In this document: in pieces, positions 1 through 6,857 of the stretch
Position numbering within the stretch: the stretch's first letter is position 1
Layout: each line of letters starts with the position of its first letter
Source: Roseomonas sp. KE0001
Lineage (GTDB): Bacteria > Pseudomonadota > Alphaproteobacteria > Acetobacterales > Acetobacteraceae
DNA length: 43,728 bases
Assembly: GCF_016107285.1 (NCBI RefSeq)
Contig: NZ_RCVQ01000016.1
Coordinates: forward strand, 1 to 43,728
Direction: 5' to 3'
The notes under the pieces: generated by a model
What the model saw: the letters and a program-made list of their open reading frames with translations, nothing else
Told to the model about the DNA's origin: nothing
Databases searched by the model: none
Position numbers and translations under genes: made by a program

Positions 1-672
1 AAGCAGAGCTTGCGGACAGCCCAAGAGATCCTGCGCACAGACAAATACACGAGCTTCGTCACAGAGATGGCCGAGGGCTTTAAGGCCCAGCTACGCCGAA
101 CCAGCCACGAGGTAAAAGTAGACTTCCGCACCTTCGATCCGCTGAACTTCTATAAGACGCTCCAACCCATCCTTGTCGAGGACGGGTTGGAGCGGAGCCC
201 TGAGGAAGCAGGTTCTGGGATGAGGAACCTCATCGTACTGGCCCTCTTCCGCGCATACGCGAAGTGCTTTCGAGGAGATGCGGTTTTCGCGGTCGAATAA
301 CCTGAGATCTATCTACACCCGCATGCCCAACGCAGCCTCGCCCTTCTGTTCCGTGAGATGGCCGACCAGGGCGCCCAAATCCTGTACTCCACACACTCGG
401 CCGCCTTCGTATCGCCTGATAACTTTGACGAAATCGCTGTAGTCGAGCGCTGCCTCGACGAGGACAATGAGGGAATGCTCTGCACGCGAATGCGCCGCCT
501 ATCTGCCGCGCATCTGATGGCATCGCCTGAAGCCAGTACGGGGACTGAAGCCCTGCTACGAGAGCGCCTCCGGCACGCCTGCGGCCAGGAGCATGCGGAA
601 GCATTCTTTGGCCGTGCTGTTATCCTGGTGGAGGGGCCAACTGAACGTGCCGCACTGCCTATCTTTGCCGAG
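1..672 (+). pseudogene. OLD-family ATP-dependent nuclease fragment (ABC ATPase plus Toprim), disrupted
   Basis: The reading frame is open from the first base, so the 5' part lies outside the window. After a helical segment there is an ABC-type region ending in a Walker B/D-loop-like motif, AVFAVE-stop-PEIYLHPHAQR, then YSTHSAAFV (H-loop) and a Toprim start, AVILVEGPTERAALPIFAE. OLD-type proteins are DNA nucleases often linked to phage defence. Two lesions are visible: a TAA at 298-300 where relatives have a second Glu (EEPEIYLHP), and loss of most of the Toprim domain at 673 through an IS3-family insertion. The rest of the Toprim domain is not found beyond the IS. I read it as a dead gene; family assignment is by motif only. 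Confidence 0.8.
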
Positions 673-746
673 TGTCCGTCGTCAGAACATTCGGCACAAC
701 TCGCGGCGTAGATTAGCGGAGTGCGGACCTCGTCAGGGGGTTGATG

Positions 747-1727
747 TTAGGCGGCGAACTTGCGGTGCTGCAAGCGCCGATGTTCGATGGTCTGTCGCTT
801 GATCCTTTCGCGCAGTTTGATGATTGCCGGAGCCCTGCCGAAGTAGGCGTCGGCAGGCGTCACGTTGGCCAGGCTCTCGTGGTATCGCTGGTGATTGTAG
901 TGCTCGACGAAGGCCTCGATGTGGGCTTCGAGGTCGCCGGGCAGGAAGTAGTTTTCCAGCAAGATGCGGTTTTTCAGGGTCTGGTGCCAGCGCTCGATCT
1001 TGCCCTGGGTTTGGGGATGACACGGGGCGCCGCGGACATGGCTCATCTTCCGGGCCTCGATGTATTCCGCCAGCTCACCCGCGATGTAGCTGGGGCCATT
1101 ATCGCTGAGTAGCCGGGGTTTGTGCAGCACCGTGGCGCTGTCGCAACCAGAAGCCGCCAGGGCGAGGTTCAGCGTGTCGGTGACGTCCTCGGCTCGCATG
1201 TTGGTGCACAGCTTCCAGGCGATGATGTAGCGCGAGAAGTCGTCGAGCACGGTCGACAGATACATCCAGCCCCACCCGATGATCTTGAAGTAGGTGAAGT
1301 CGGTCTGCCACATCTCGTTCGGCCGCGTGGTTTTCGTGTGGAACTGATCGGCAGCCTTGATCACGACATAGGCCGGGCTGGTGATCAGGTCGTGGGCCTT
1401 CAACAGGCGGTAAACCGTGGATTCCGACACGAAGTAGCGCTGCCCATCGGTGAAGCGCACGGCCAGTTCCCGGGGGCTCAGCTCAGACTGTTCCAGCGCC
1501 AGCTCGATGATCTGGTCGTGGATGCCCGCCGGGATGCGGTTCCACACCCGGCTCGGCGCCGATGGCCGATCTTCCAACGCCTCCGGCCCGCCTTCGAGGT
1601 AGCGATCATACCAGCGGTAGAATGTCCGACGAGGGATGCCGAGTTGGTCCAGCGTGCGCTTGGCCGACAGGTGCGACTGCTCGACGGTTCTGATGATCTC
1701 GAGCTTCTCGGATGCGGGATATCTCAT
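747..1727 (-). CDS. IS3-family transposase OrfB (DDE integrase-like), copy 1
   Basis: 326 residues. Catalyses IS transposition, normally as an OrfAB fusion. An N-terminal HTH region (RTFYRWYDRYLEGG) precedes an rve-type catalytic core with acidic residues in MWQTDFTYF, LLSDNGPSY and GKIERWHQTLK. The start chosen is the ATG whose first bases overlap the orfA stop (ATGA at 1727-1724). The frame lies -1 relative to orfA, and a run of seven A near the end of orfA is a likely slippage site for a fused product. The frame is open further upstream, but that part overlaps orfA. It looks intact. Confidence 0.93.
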   Translation of the reverse strand: MRYPASEKLEIIRTVEQSHLSAKRTLDQLGIPRRTFYRWYDRYLEGGPEALEDRPSAPSRVWNRIPAGIHDQIIELALEQSELSPRELAVRFTDGQRYFVSESTVYRLLKAHDLITSPAYVVIKAADQFHTKTTRPNEMWQTDFTYFKIIGWGWMYLSTVLDDFSRYIIAWKLCTNMRAEDVTDTLNLALAASGCDSATVLHKPRLLSDNGPSYIAGELAEYIEARKMSHVRGAPCHPQTQGKIERWHQTLKNRILLENYFLPGDLEAHIEAFVEHYNHQRYHESLANVTPADAYFGRAPAIIKLRERIKRQTIEHRRLQHRKFAA

Positions 1728-2110
1728 TCGTCGTTGTCCCCATCCGCGACCATGCTTTTTTTGAGCAGACGGTTTTCCAGTGTCAGATCGGCCACGCATT
1801 CCTTCAGGGCCCGGGCTTCGCGGCGCAGGTCCTGGACCTCTCCGGTGGTCGCGGCACGGGCGGTGTCGCCGGCCAGGCGGCGCTTGCCAGCTTCCATGAA
1901 CTCCTTCGACCAGGTGTAATACAGGCTCTGGGCAATGCCTTCCTTGCGGCATAGCTCGGCGATGCTGTCTTCCCCGCGCAGGCCATCCAGCACGATGCGG
2001 ATCTTGTCCTCGGCCGAAAAGTGGCGCCGGGTCTGTCGGCGGATGTCCTTCACTACCCGCTCTGCTGGGGCCTTGGCGGGCGATTTTACATTGGAGGATC
2101 TGGGCTTCAT
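1724..2110 (-). CDS. IS3-family transposase OrfA (HTH, leucine zipper), copy 1
   Basis: 128 residues. A HTH_Tnp_1-like N-terminal part (FSAEDKIRIVLDG, then IAELCRKEGIAQSLYYTW) is followed by a heptad-rich zipper (RREARALKECVADLTLENRL). It binds the IS ends and multimerises. The codons CTC AAA AAA AGC near the C terminus contain the A7 run expected for -1 frameshifting into orfB. Start ATG at 2110; the downstream ATGA overlap also allows re-initiation of orfB. Confidence 0.92.
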   Translation of the reverse strand: MKPRSSNVKSPAKAPAERVVKDIRRQTRRHFSAEDKIRIVLDGLRGEDSIAELCRKEGIAQSLYYTWSKEFMEAGKRRLAGDTARAATTGEVQDLRREARALKECVADLTLENRLLKKSMVADGDNDE

Positions 2111-2249
2111 CTTCGTTCCTTCGTCACTACGACGAAGCCCAGATCCTCCTTAAATCACAACCTCAAATCTGTGCCATTGGTGCTGACGGCGGACACCATG
2201 GAGTCAGGGCGCGATCCAAGTGCAAGAGGCCCGTTAATAGATCCTGATC

Positions 2250-3509
2250 CTAGAAAGATTCCGCACGCAGGATTTCCTCCAGCCGCGTGGTGAAGCGCTG
2301 GGACAGCCGCTGCGCCCGCGTTGCCCAGGGCCTGGTGATGCCAGTGGCCAGGGGCCGCAGTGTTCCTCGACCAAATCGACTGTTGATAGCATCCATCGCC
2401 GTCATCGCCTTGGCTGAACGCACCGGATCGCGCGATGGGAACAGCCTGGCCTGCTGCCGTTGCGGTGCCAGGTCGTTCAGCATCACCCCCGCCTTGAAGT
2501 AGCGGAAGCCGTCGCGCCAAAGCGGGGTCAGCAACCGCAGCGCCTCGCCGATCAGATCGCGGGTGTCGCCGGTCGGCTCGATACGCGCCGTGCGCTGGGC
2601 AGAGTGCCAGGGGCTGCCATCGTGCGGATTGGTGTGCAGGAAGACCGTCAGGTGGCAGGCGTCCAGCCCCTCGGCGCGCAGCTTCTCGGCCGCACGAGCC
2701 GCAAAGGCTGCCACGGCCTCGCGCATGTCCTCCCAGCGTGTCACCGGCTGGCCAAAGGAGCGGGTGCAGGCGATGCCCTTGCGGGTGGCCGCCATCAGCT
2801 GCAGCGGCAGGCAGGAGATGCCACGAAGCTCCGCCTGGACGCGGCCACCCACCACCGTCAGCAGATCGCGCGTCATTCGGGCATCGAGCGCGACGAAGTC
2901 GGCGATGGTCTCCACACCCAGGCGCTGAAGCTTCTCCACCGTCCGGCCGCCAATACCCCACACCTCGCCCACCGGCAGGCGGGCGTACCACCCTGCCCGC
3001 TCCTCCGGGTCCGTGAGATCGCAGAGGCCACCCAGCTCCGGGAAATCCTTGGCGATGCCGTTGGCCAGCTTCGCGATCGTCTTGGTCGGCCCCCAGCCCA
3101 CGCAGGTCGGGATCTTGGCCACTTGGCGCACGGCTTCCCGCAACCCTGCGCAGAAGGCTGGCAAGGGCTGCGGAACATCCAGATCGAGGAACATCTCGTC
3201 GATGCTGTAGGGTTCAACACGAGGCACCCGCTCGGCCAACACCTGATAGACCCGGCGGCTCATGTCGCCATACAGCGCGTAGTTGCTGCTGTACCAATGG
3301 ACGCCGCGCAGCTCAGGCCGCTTCCGGACGAGGTGCCATGGATCACCCATCTTGATTCCCAAGGCTTTCGCCTCTGGCGTTCTGGCGATCGCACAGCCGT
3401 CATTGTTGCTCAGCACGACGACCGGCACGCGCTGAAGCACTGGGGCAAAGGCACGCTCGCACGAGCAATAGAACGAGTTGCCATCGATGAGGCCATAGGT
3501 GGCCGGCAT
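2250..3509 (-). CDS. umuC: Y-family translesion DNA polymerase, UmuC type
   Basis: 419 residues. Error-prone polymerase that copies past DNA lesions. The palm catalytic acids are visible: Asp9 in [14 protein letters not shown] and Asp104/Glu105 in [13 protein letters not shown] helix-hairpin-helix ([19 protein letters not shown]), a little-finger domain and a beta-clamp-like motif, QQARLFP, follow. Length matches UmuC (about 420). The ATG at 3509 is chosen because it starts two bases after the umuD stop and matches family N termini; the longer open frame upstream overlaps umuD. It is the last gene of a three-gene SOS operon. The polymerase residues are intact although its UmuD partner is not. 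The copy-1 IS3 end lies 55 bp beyond its stop. Confidence 0.95.
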   Translation of the reverse strand: MPATYGLIDGNSFYCSCERAFAPVLQRVPVVVLSNNDGCAIARTPEAKALGIKMGDPWHLVRKRPELRGVHWYSSNYALYGDMSRRVYQVLAERVPRVEPYSIDEMFLDLDVPQPLPAFCAGLREAVRQVAKIPTCVGWGPTKTIAKLANGIAKDFPELGGLCDLTDPEERAGWYARLPVGEVWGIGGRTVEKLQRLGVETIADFVALDARMTRDLLTVVGGRVQAELRGISCLPLQLMAATRKGIACTRSFGQPVTRWEDMREAVAAFAARAAEKLRAEGLDACHLTVFLHTNPHDGSPWHSAQRTARIEPTGDTRDLIGEALRLLTPLWRDGFRYFKAGVMLNDLAPQRQQARLFPSRDPVRSAKAMTAMDAINSRFGRGTLRPLATGITRPWATRAQRLSQRFTTRLEEILRAESF

Positions 3510-3511
3510 GG

Positions 3512-3916
3512 CTACATGCGATCCCGGACCAGGGCGGCCACCACCGCCCAGATCTCCACCTCCTCCGTCACCGCCACGGGCGCCCTGCCCTGCCGGCCGG
3601 ATCGCAGCCACCACTGACCCTTCTGATAGGCCAGTTGGGCCACCAGCACTTCCCCGTGCAGCATGACGATGGCCACCGCGCCGGAGCGCGGCTCGGCTGC
3701 GGCGTCGGCGATCAGCACGTCGCCATGCAGGATGCCCCGGCTGGACAGTGCATCGCCGACGACACGGATCGGATAGCGGTGTGGCCGGCGCAGATCGAGC
3801 GTCTCGGCCAAGTCGATCGGGCCCTCCAGGCTGTCACCGGCGGGGGAAACAAAGCCCGTGGTCTCGCCGCCGGTATAGGCCGGCGGCTCCATCTGGTCGT
3901 CACCGGAACGGGGCAT
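3512..3916 (-). CDS. umuD: UmuD/S24-like protein lacking the catalytic Ser-Lys dyad
   Basis: 134 residues, close to UmuD length. UmuD is self-cleaved to UmuD', which joins UmuC to form Pol V. The S24 fold is recognisable: [15 protein letters not shown] around the cleavage region, then [18 protein letters not shown] and [10 protein letters not shown]. In the family these read GDSM...DGDLLIVD and GEFTVKKL. Here the nucleophile position is Ala56 and the general-base Lys position is Ala93, with identical spacing. Self-cleavage therefore looks impossible; the protein may act uncleaved or be regulatory. Its ATG overlaps the TGA of the upstream gene (TGATG), so translation is probably coupled. The alignment is by eye. 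Confidence 0.87.
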   Translation of the reverse strand: MPRSGDDQMEPPAYTGGETTGFVSPAGDSLEGPIDLAETLDLRRPHRYPIRVVGDALSSRGILHGDVLIADAAAEPRSGAVAIVMLHGEVLVAQLAYQKGQWWLRSGRQGRAPVAVTEEVEIWAVVAALVRDRM

Positions 3917-4230
3917 CAGAGAAGGGCGCCGCCTCGCACGGGCTGGATGATCTGGCCGGCCGGTGTGGCACGCATCATGGCGACGTGCTCAACAGGCCGG
4001 GCACAGACACTGCACCGGAGTCGGTCGGCCATGGCCTGCAGACTCTGGTCTCCCCAGGCCGTCAGCAGATCACCAACGCAGAGGAGTCGGTTGGGTGGAC
4101 AGGCAGGGTCGCCACATCGCGTCTGCACCTGCCATCCCGTCCATCGAGAGAGCGGACTGTCCGGTGTGCCCAGGGGCGCGGTGAACGGCATGCTCTCGCT
4201 ACCTGTGCGCCTCTGTACATGGGGCTGCAT
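3916..4230 (-). CDS. Small Cys-rich protein, first gene of the SOS operon
   Basis: 104 residues, no function recognised. Five cysteines at about 39, 44, 51, 73 and 76 (RCGDPACPP, LLCVGDLLTAWG, RLRCSVCARP) suggest a metal-binding ribbon. The ATG at 4230 follows AGGAGA at a good distance; a later ATG at 4191 is possible. Its stop overlaps the umuD start, and a LexA-type box sits 60 bp upstream, so it should be damage-induced with umuD and umuC. A role as an accessory factor for the polymerase is inference from position only. Confidence 0.72.
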   Translation of the reverse strand: MQPHVQRRTGSESMPFTAPLGTPDSPLSRWTGWQVQTRCGDPACPPNRLLCVGDLLTAWGDQSLQAMADRLRCSVCARPVEHVAMMRATPAGQIIQPVRGGALL

Positions 4231-4289
4231 CGCTGCATCTCCTATCGCTTCTCCATCGAGACCCCCGTCCTGCGCTGACCCTATATATG

Positions 4290-4304
4290 GAACATTTAGA
4301 GAAC
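4290..4304 (-). promoter_or_regulatory. LexA (SOS) box, alphaproteobacterial type
   Basis: The plus strand reads GAAC-ATTTAGA-GAAC, which is GTTC-N7-GTTC on the minus strand, the published alphaproteobacterial LexA consensus. It ends 60 bp before the first gene of the umuDC-like operon. A TATATA stretch (about 4282-4287) beside it could be the -10 element, so LexA would block RNA polymerase. Confidence 0.88.
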
Positions 4305-4324
4305 AAGGGAGAAATCTATCTTGA

Positions 4325-4342
4325 GAGAAAGCTAGCTTTCTC
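4325..4342. repeat. 18-bp perfect palindrome, ParA-proximal site 1
   Basis: GAGAAAGCTAGCTTTCTC is fully self-complementary with a GCTAGC core. It lies 60 bp before parA, between parA and the divergent SOS operon. In ParA/ParB type Ib systems such repeats serve as the centromere and the operator. Confidence 0.75.
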
Positions 4343-4366
4343 ATTGTACCAAGTAGACAAATAGCT

Positions 4367-4386
4367 AGAAAGCTAGCTAGCTTTCT
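4367..4386. repeat. 20-bp perfect palindrome, ParA-proximal site 2
   Basis: AGAAAGCTAGCTAGCTTTCT is self-complementary and carries the same arms as site 1 around a GCTAGCTAGC core. It ends 15 bp before the parA start and probably overlaps its promoter, so it could be bound by the small ParB to autoregulate the cassette. Confidence 0.75.
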
Positions 4387-4401
4387 GGTGGCAATGGGGA
4401 G

Positions 4402-5055
4402 ATGAAGATGATTGTCATGGTAGGCGGGGAAAAGGGCGGAGTTGGGAAGACGACGCTGGCGACGCACCTTGCTGTGGCACGTAAAGCGCAAGGGAGTAGC
4501 GTGGTCCTCGTCGATGCGGACAGCCAAGGAACGTCTTCGATCTGGAGCGATGCACGCAAAGAGCATCCAGAGGTGCCTCAGGTCCCATGCGTTTCCCTTC
4601 GAGGCGGAAAAGTGCATGTCGAGTTAAAGGAACTCGCGCGACTCTATGATGATGTAGTGGTGGATACAGGCGGCGCAGATAGCCAAGAATTTCGATCGGC
4701 AATGCTTGCAGCTGACACCCTGCTCATGCCTCTCCGACCAGGCAGCTTTGATTTCTGGACGCTGCTGAAGATGCAGGAGATCGTAGCCTTAGCTGAAGGC
4801 TTCAACGACTCCCTAAGGGCTGTGGTGGTGCTGTCTCAAGTACCGCCCACTGCGGTGGATCGAGCCCGTCGTGAGGCGATTGAGGTGCTTTCTGAAATGC
4901 CAAGATTTAAGTTGCTCAACACCATGACCGTCTTTCGAGCCGCGTTCAATCATTCGGCCGGAGAGGGGTTGACGGTCGACGAGATGCCGCGGCGTGACTC
5001 GAAAGCGTGCTCCGAAATTTCATTCCTTCATCAAGAGCTGTTCGCGGGAGCCTAA
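4402..5055 (+). CDS. parA: ParA-type partition ATPase (small, type Ib-like)
   Basis: 217 residues. A deviant Walker A motif, GGEKGGVGKTT (Lys11, Lys16), is followed by VVLVDADSQGTSS and VVVDTGGAD. It lacks the N-terminal HTH extension of type Ia ParA, so regulation should fall to the small partner. ParA ATPases move plasmid copies apart on the nucleoid. ATG at 4402 follows GGGGAG. A two-base gap separates it from the next gene, and GCTAGC palindromes flank both ends of the pair. Confidence 0.92.
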   Translation: MKMIVMVGGEKGGVGKTTLATHLAVARKAQGSSVVLVDADSQGTSSIWSDARKEHPEVPQVPCVSLRGGKVHVELKELARLYDDVVVDTGGADSQEFRSAMLAADTLLMPLRPGSFDFWTLLKMQEIVALAEGFNDSLRAVVVLSQVPPTAVDRARREAIEVLSEMPRFKLLNTMTVFRAAFNHSAGEGLTVDEMPRRDSKACSEISFLHQELFAGA

Positions 5056-5057
5056 CG

Positions 5058-5339
5058 ATGGCGATCAAGATGCCCTCTCGTCGCCCTCAGAGCCCTGAAG
5101 ACTTTGTGGCCGAGGCATCAGCGGCTCCGGCACCTACCCGCCCCGACCTTCCGTGGCTTGATCCACGTGTCAGGCCCGACCTCCGAGTCCAGCTGAATGC
5201 AAAGCTCCCTGAGCCGCTGATGCTTCAGTTGGAGTATCTCCATAAGTCGCTCGATCGACCAAAGCAGCTGATCGTGGAAGAAGCGCTGCGGGCATGGGTA
5301 CAGAAGCAGCTGCGGGCTTTGAATCTGCCAGAAAGCTAG
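5058..5339 (+). CDS. Small ParB-like centromere-binding protein (ribbon-helix-helix-like)
   Basis: 93 residues, starting two bases after the parA stop. The N-terminal half is Pro/Ala-rich and probably disordered; the C-terminal half (LRVQLNAKLPEPLMLQLEYL, then a helix ending VEEALRAWVQKQL) fits a ribbon-helix-helix DNA-binding domain. Position and size match the partner of type Ib ParA proteins, which binds the centromere and represses the operon. Its stop codon TAG is part of the first downstream GCTAGC repeat. Function is inferred from context. Confidence 0.75.
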   Translation: MAIKMPSRRPQSPEDFVAEASAAPAPTRPDLPWLDPRVRPDLRVQLNAKLPEPLMLQLEYLHKSLDRPKQLIVEEALRAWVQKQLRALNLPES

Positions 5340-5350
5340 CTAGCTAGCTC
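5331..5350. repeat. GCTAGC repeat overlapping the parB stop
   Basis: GAAAGCTAGCTAGCTAGCTC contains three overlapping GCTAGC units and the same GAAAGCTAGC arm as the sites before parA. It overlaps the last codons of the ParB-like gene. Confidence 0.65.
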
Positions 5351-5398
5351 AGGTTGAGACGCGAGAGCTAACAAGCAGTTAGGCGCCTTCATTGAGAA

Positions 5399-5415
5399 TA
5401 GCTAGCTAGCTTTCC
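5399..5415. repeat. GCTAGC repeat downstream of parB
   Basis: TAGCTAGCTAGCTTTCC repeats the TAGCTAGCTTTC arm seen at 4367-4386. It is the fourth member of the palindrome family around the parAB cassette. Confidence 0.65.
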
Positions 5416-5433
5416 AGAAAGAGTATTCCTGAC

Positions 5434-5467
5434 AAAAGCTAGGAAGCTAGCTAGCTTCCTAGCTTTT
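5434..5467. repeat. 34-bp perfect palindrome downstream of parAB
   Basis: AAAAGCTAGGAAGCTAGC and its exact reverse complement make a 34-bp self-complementary block with nested GCTAGC units, followed by further T residues. It could be a strong bidirectional terminator for the par operon, a centromere site, or both. Confidence 0.7.
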
Positions 5468-5718
5468 TCGGCATAAATCAGGGGCTTGCAAGGAAAGGCT
5501 TACACAGGCTTTGATGATGGTCCTCTACGCACTTTCGCGTGGAGCCTCAAAAGCAGAAAGGGCCGCCCCAGCAGATCCGCCAGAACGACCCCTTCATACA
5601 GCCTGTGCCGAAGCATTCTGGCTTGGTGTGGTAACCCCAGGATAGGACGGCCCTCTGGAGACCGCAAGGAATTGCGGAACGGGAAGCTGTGCCCTGTTGG
5701 CGGCCCAGGAGAGTGGGC

Positions 5719-6321
5719 ATGCCTGATGTACGACCGCGCCCGGCGCGGGCCGGATCCGTGCGCGTCGCCGCGTGGCAGCGGCAGATCCTGGGCGATGCGG
5801 ACCGGCGCCGCATCATGGAGGCGGCACGCCGCCTGGAACGGCGCACCCATCAGCCGGGGCTGCACGGCGGCTGCCTGCGCCGCACCGGGATCATCCTCCT
5901 CTGGACGTTGCTCTATCGCGGGCCGTCGCGGCACGGCGTCTGCGACCCGTCGCTCGGCCAATTGGCCGCCTGGTCCGGCTGTGCCCGCTCCACCGTGCAG
6001 CTGGCCCTGCAGCGCCTCGAGGCGGCCGGCATCCTCGGCCATGTGCGGCGCGGTCTGGTGGTCGCCGGCCGCTGGTCGCAATGGACCTCGGCCTATCTGT
6101 TCGCCACGCCGGAGCGCTGGACTGCAAGCGATACCGACGCCCGGTCAGCCGAAGTCTCTGCAGTAAAAAAAACGCTCAGGAAAGAGTCCTCGGGAGAGGG
6201 GAGGGCCCGTTTGCCGGCCGCGGTACTGCGAGACCTGGCGGTGACATGGGGGCTGCGGCAGGAGGCGAGCGGCACAGACAAATGCGGCGATCCCGCCGGA
6301 CCAGGCGCATGCCAGCGATAA
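5719..6321 (+). CDS. Winged-helix plasmid protein, possibly replication-linked
   Basis: 200 residues. A basic helical N-terminal part (LGDADRRRIMEAARRLERR) leads to a winged HTH at about 79-115: DPSLGQLAAWSGCARSTVQ, then LQRLEAAGILGHV. Such proteins occur beside ParA/ParB on alphaproteobacterial plasmids and include replication initiators, but nothing here proves initiation. ATG at 5719 follows AGGAGAG; a longer open frame upstream has no better site. The tail after about residue 135 is low-complexity and polar. No iteron array is evident between this gene and parAB. Confidence 0.65.
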   Translation: MPDVRPRPARAGSVRVAAWQRQILGDADRRRIMEAARRLERRTHQPGLHGGCLRRTGIILLWTLLYRGPSRHGVCDPSLGQLAAWSGCARSTVQLALQRLEAAGILGHVRRGLVVAGRWSQWTSAYLFATPERWTASDTDARSAEVSAVKKTLRKESSGEGRARLPAAVLRDLAVTWGLRQEASGTDKCGDPAGPGACQR

Positions 6322-6399
6322 GCCAACATTATCGGGGGTTAAGCGGAGGGATGGGCGCGCGGCCGACGACGACAGTCCGCTTGTCGTCCTTCCGGTCGC

Positions 6400-6617
6400 C
6401 CGGCAGGGCATTGTCACGCTGCGGGCCGCAATCCTCCACGGCCACTGGAAAACCTCCACCTTCATCGCCGGGCTGCGCAACAATGGCATGGTGGCGCCAA
6501 TGATGCTCGACGGCCAACGGCGCCGCCTTCCAAGCCGACGTCGATCAGGTGCTGGTACCCGAACTGGCGCCCGGTGACATCGTCATCATGGACACCCTGG
6601 GCAGCCACAAGGTGCAC
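6400..6617 (+). pseudogene. IS630-type transposase fragment
   Basis: The pieces [27 protein letters not shown] and, in another frame, [20 protein letters not shown] match the DDE core of IS630 transposases (family: GHWKTTTFVAGLR, VLVPTLKPGDIVVMDNLGSHK). A frameshift occurs near 6513-6530. Neither terminus is present. It runs directly into an IS256-type fragment in the same frame. Confidence 0.72.
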
Positions 6618-6770
6618 TTCCCCGCCGCTCACTGGGCCAAGTTGCACAGCACCAACCTGATCGAGCGCCTCAATGGCGAGATCGAGCGCCACACCGACGT
6701 GGTTGGGATCTCAGCCATCAGCACCGTCAGCGATACTGCCGCCGTCAGGCTCTCGGCCGTGCCAGCCTGA
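6618..6770 (+). pseudogene. IS256 (mutator)-type transposase fragment
   Basis: [20 protein letters not shown] followed by [11 protein letters not shown] matches the strongly conserved C-terminal segment of IS256 transposases (HW...STNPIERLN.EIKRRTDVVGIF). Only about 30 residues are recognisable before the sequence drifts and stops at 6770. It is fused in frame to the IS630 fragment upstream. Confidence 0.75.
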
Positions 6771-6857
6771 CCCGGCGGCCCAGCCCGCCGGGGATCATCG
6801 CGCTCCTACACCATACGAGGGGACACGACCGGTCGGTGCTGCCGGTTGGCTGCCTGA

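Larger units (their letters stand above)
673..2195 (-). mobile_element. IS3-family insertion sequence, copy 1
   Basis: 1523 bp with TG...CA ends and imperfect terminal repeats (TGTCCGTCGTCAG on the left, TGTCCGCCGTCAG on the right). It carries orfA and orfB on the minus strand. A second copy lies at 34189-35711 in the same orientation; translations match in every frame compared. No target duplication is evident (left flank GAG, right flank CCA), which suggests an adjacent deletion or recombination after insertion. It interrupts the OLD-type gene. Confidence 0.93.

Noticed and set aside
1122-1919. Long plus-strand frame across the IS3 element (and its twin at 34638-35435)
   Set aside because: It is the antisense of orfB and orfA, has no domain, and is explained by high GC content.
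2460-3617. 385-codon plus-strand frame opposite umuC
   Set aside because: Composition is Arg/His/Gln-rich and lacks motifs; umuC on the other strand is certain.
4325-5467. GCTAGC repeats as a CRISPR array or iterons
   Set aside because: Units are palindromic, unevenly spaced and lack unique spacers or a constant period, so partition sites fit better.
5486-5718. Plus-strand frame starting GKAYTGFDDGPLRTFAW between the par cassette and the HTH gene
   Set aside because: It becomes Ser/Arg-rich without structure, has no good start, and overlaps the HTH gene's own start region.
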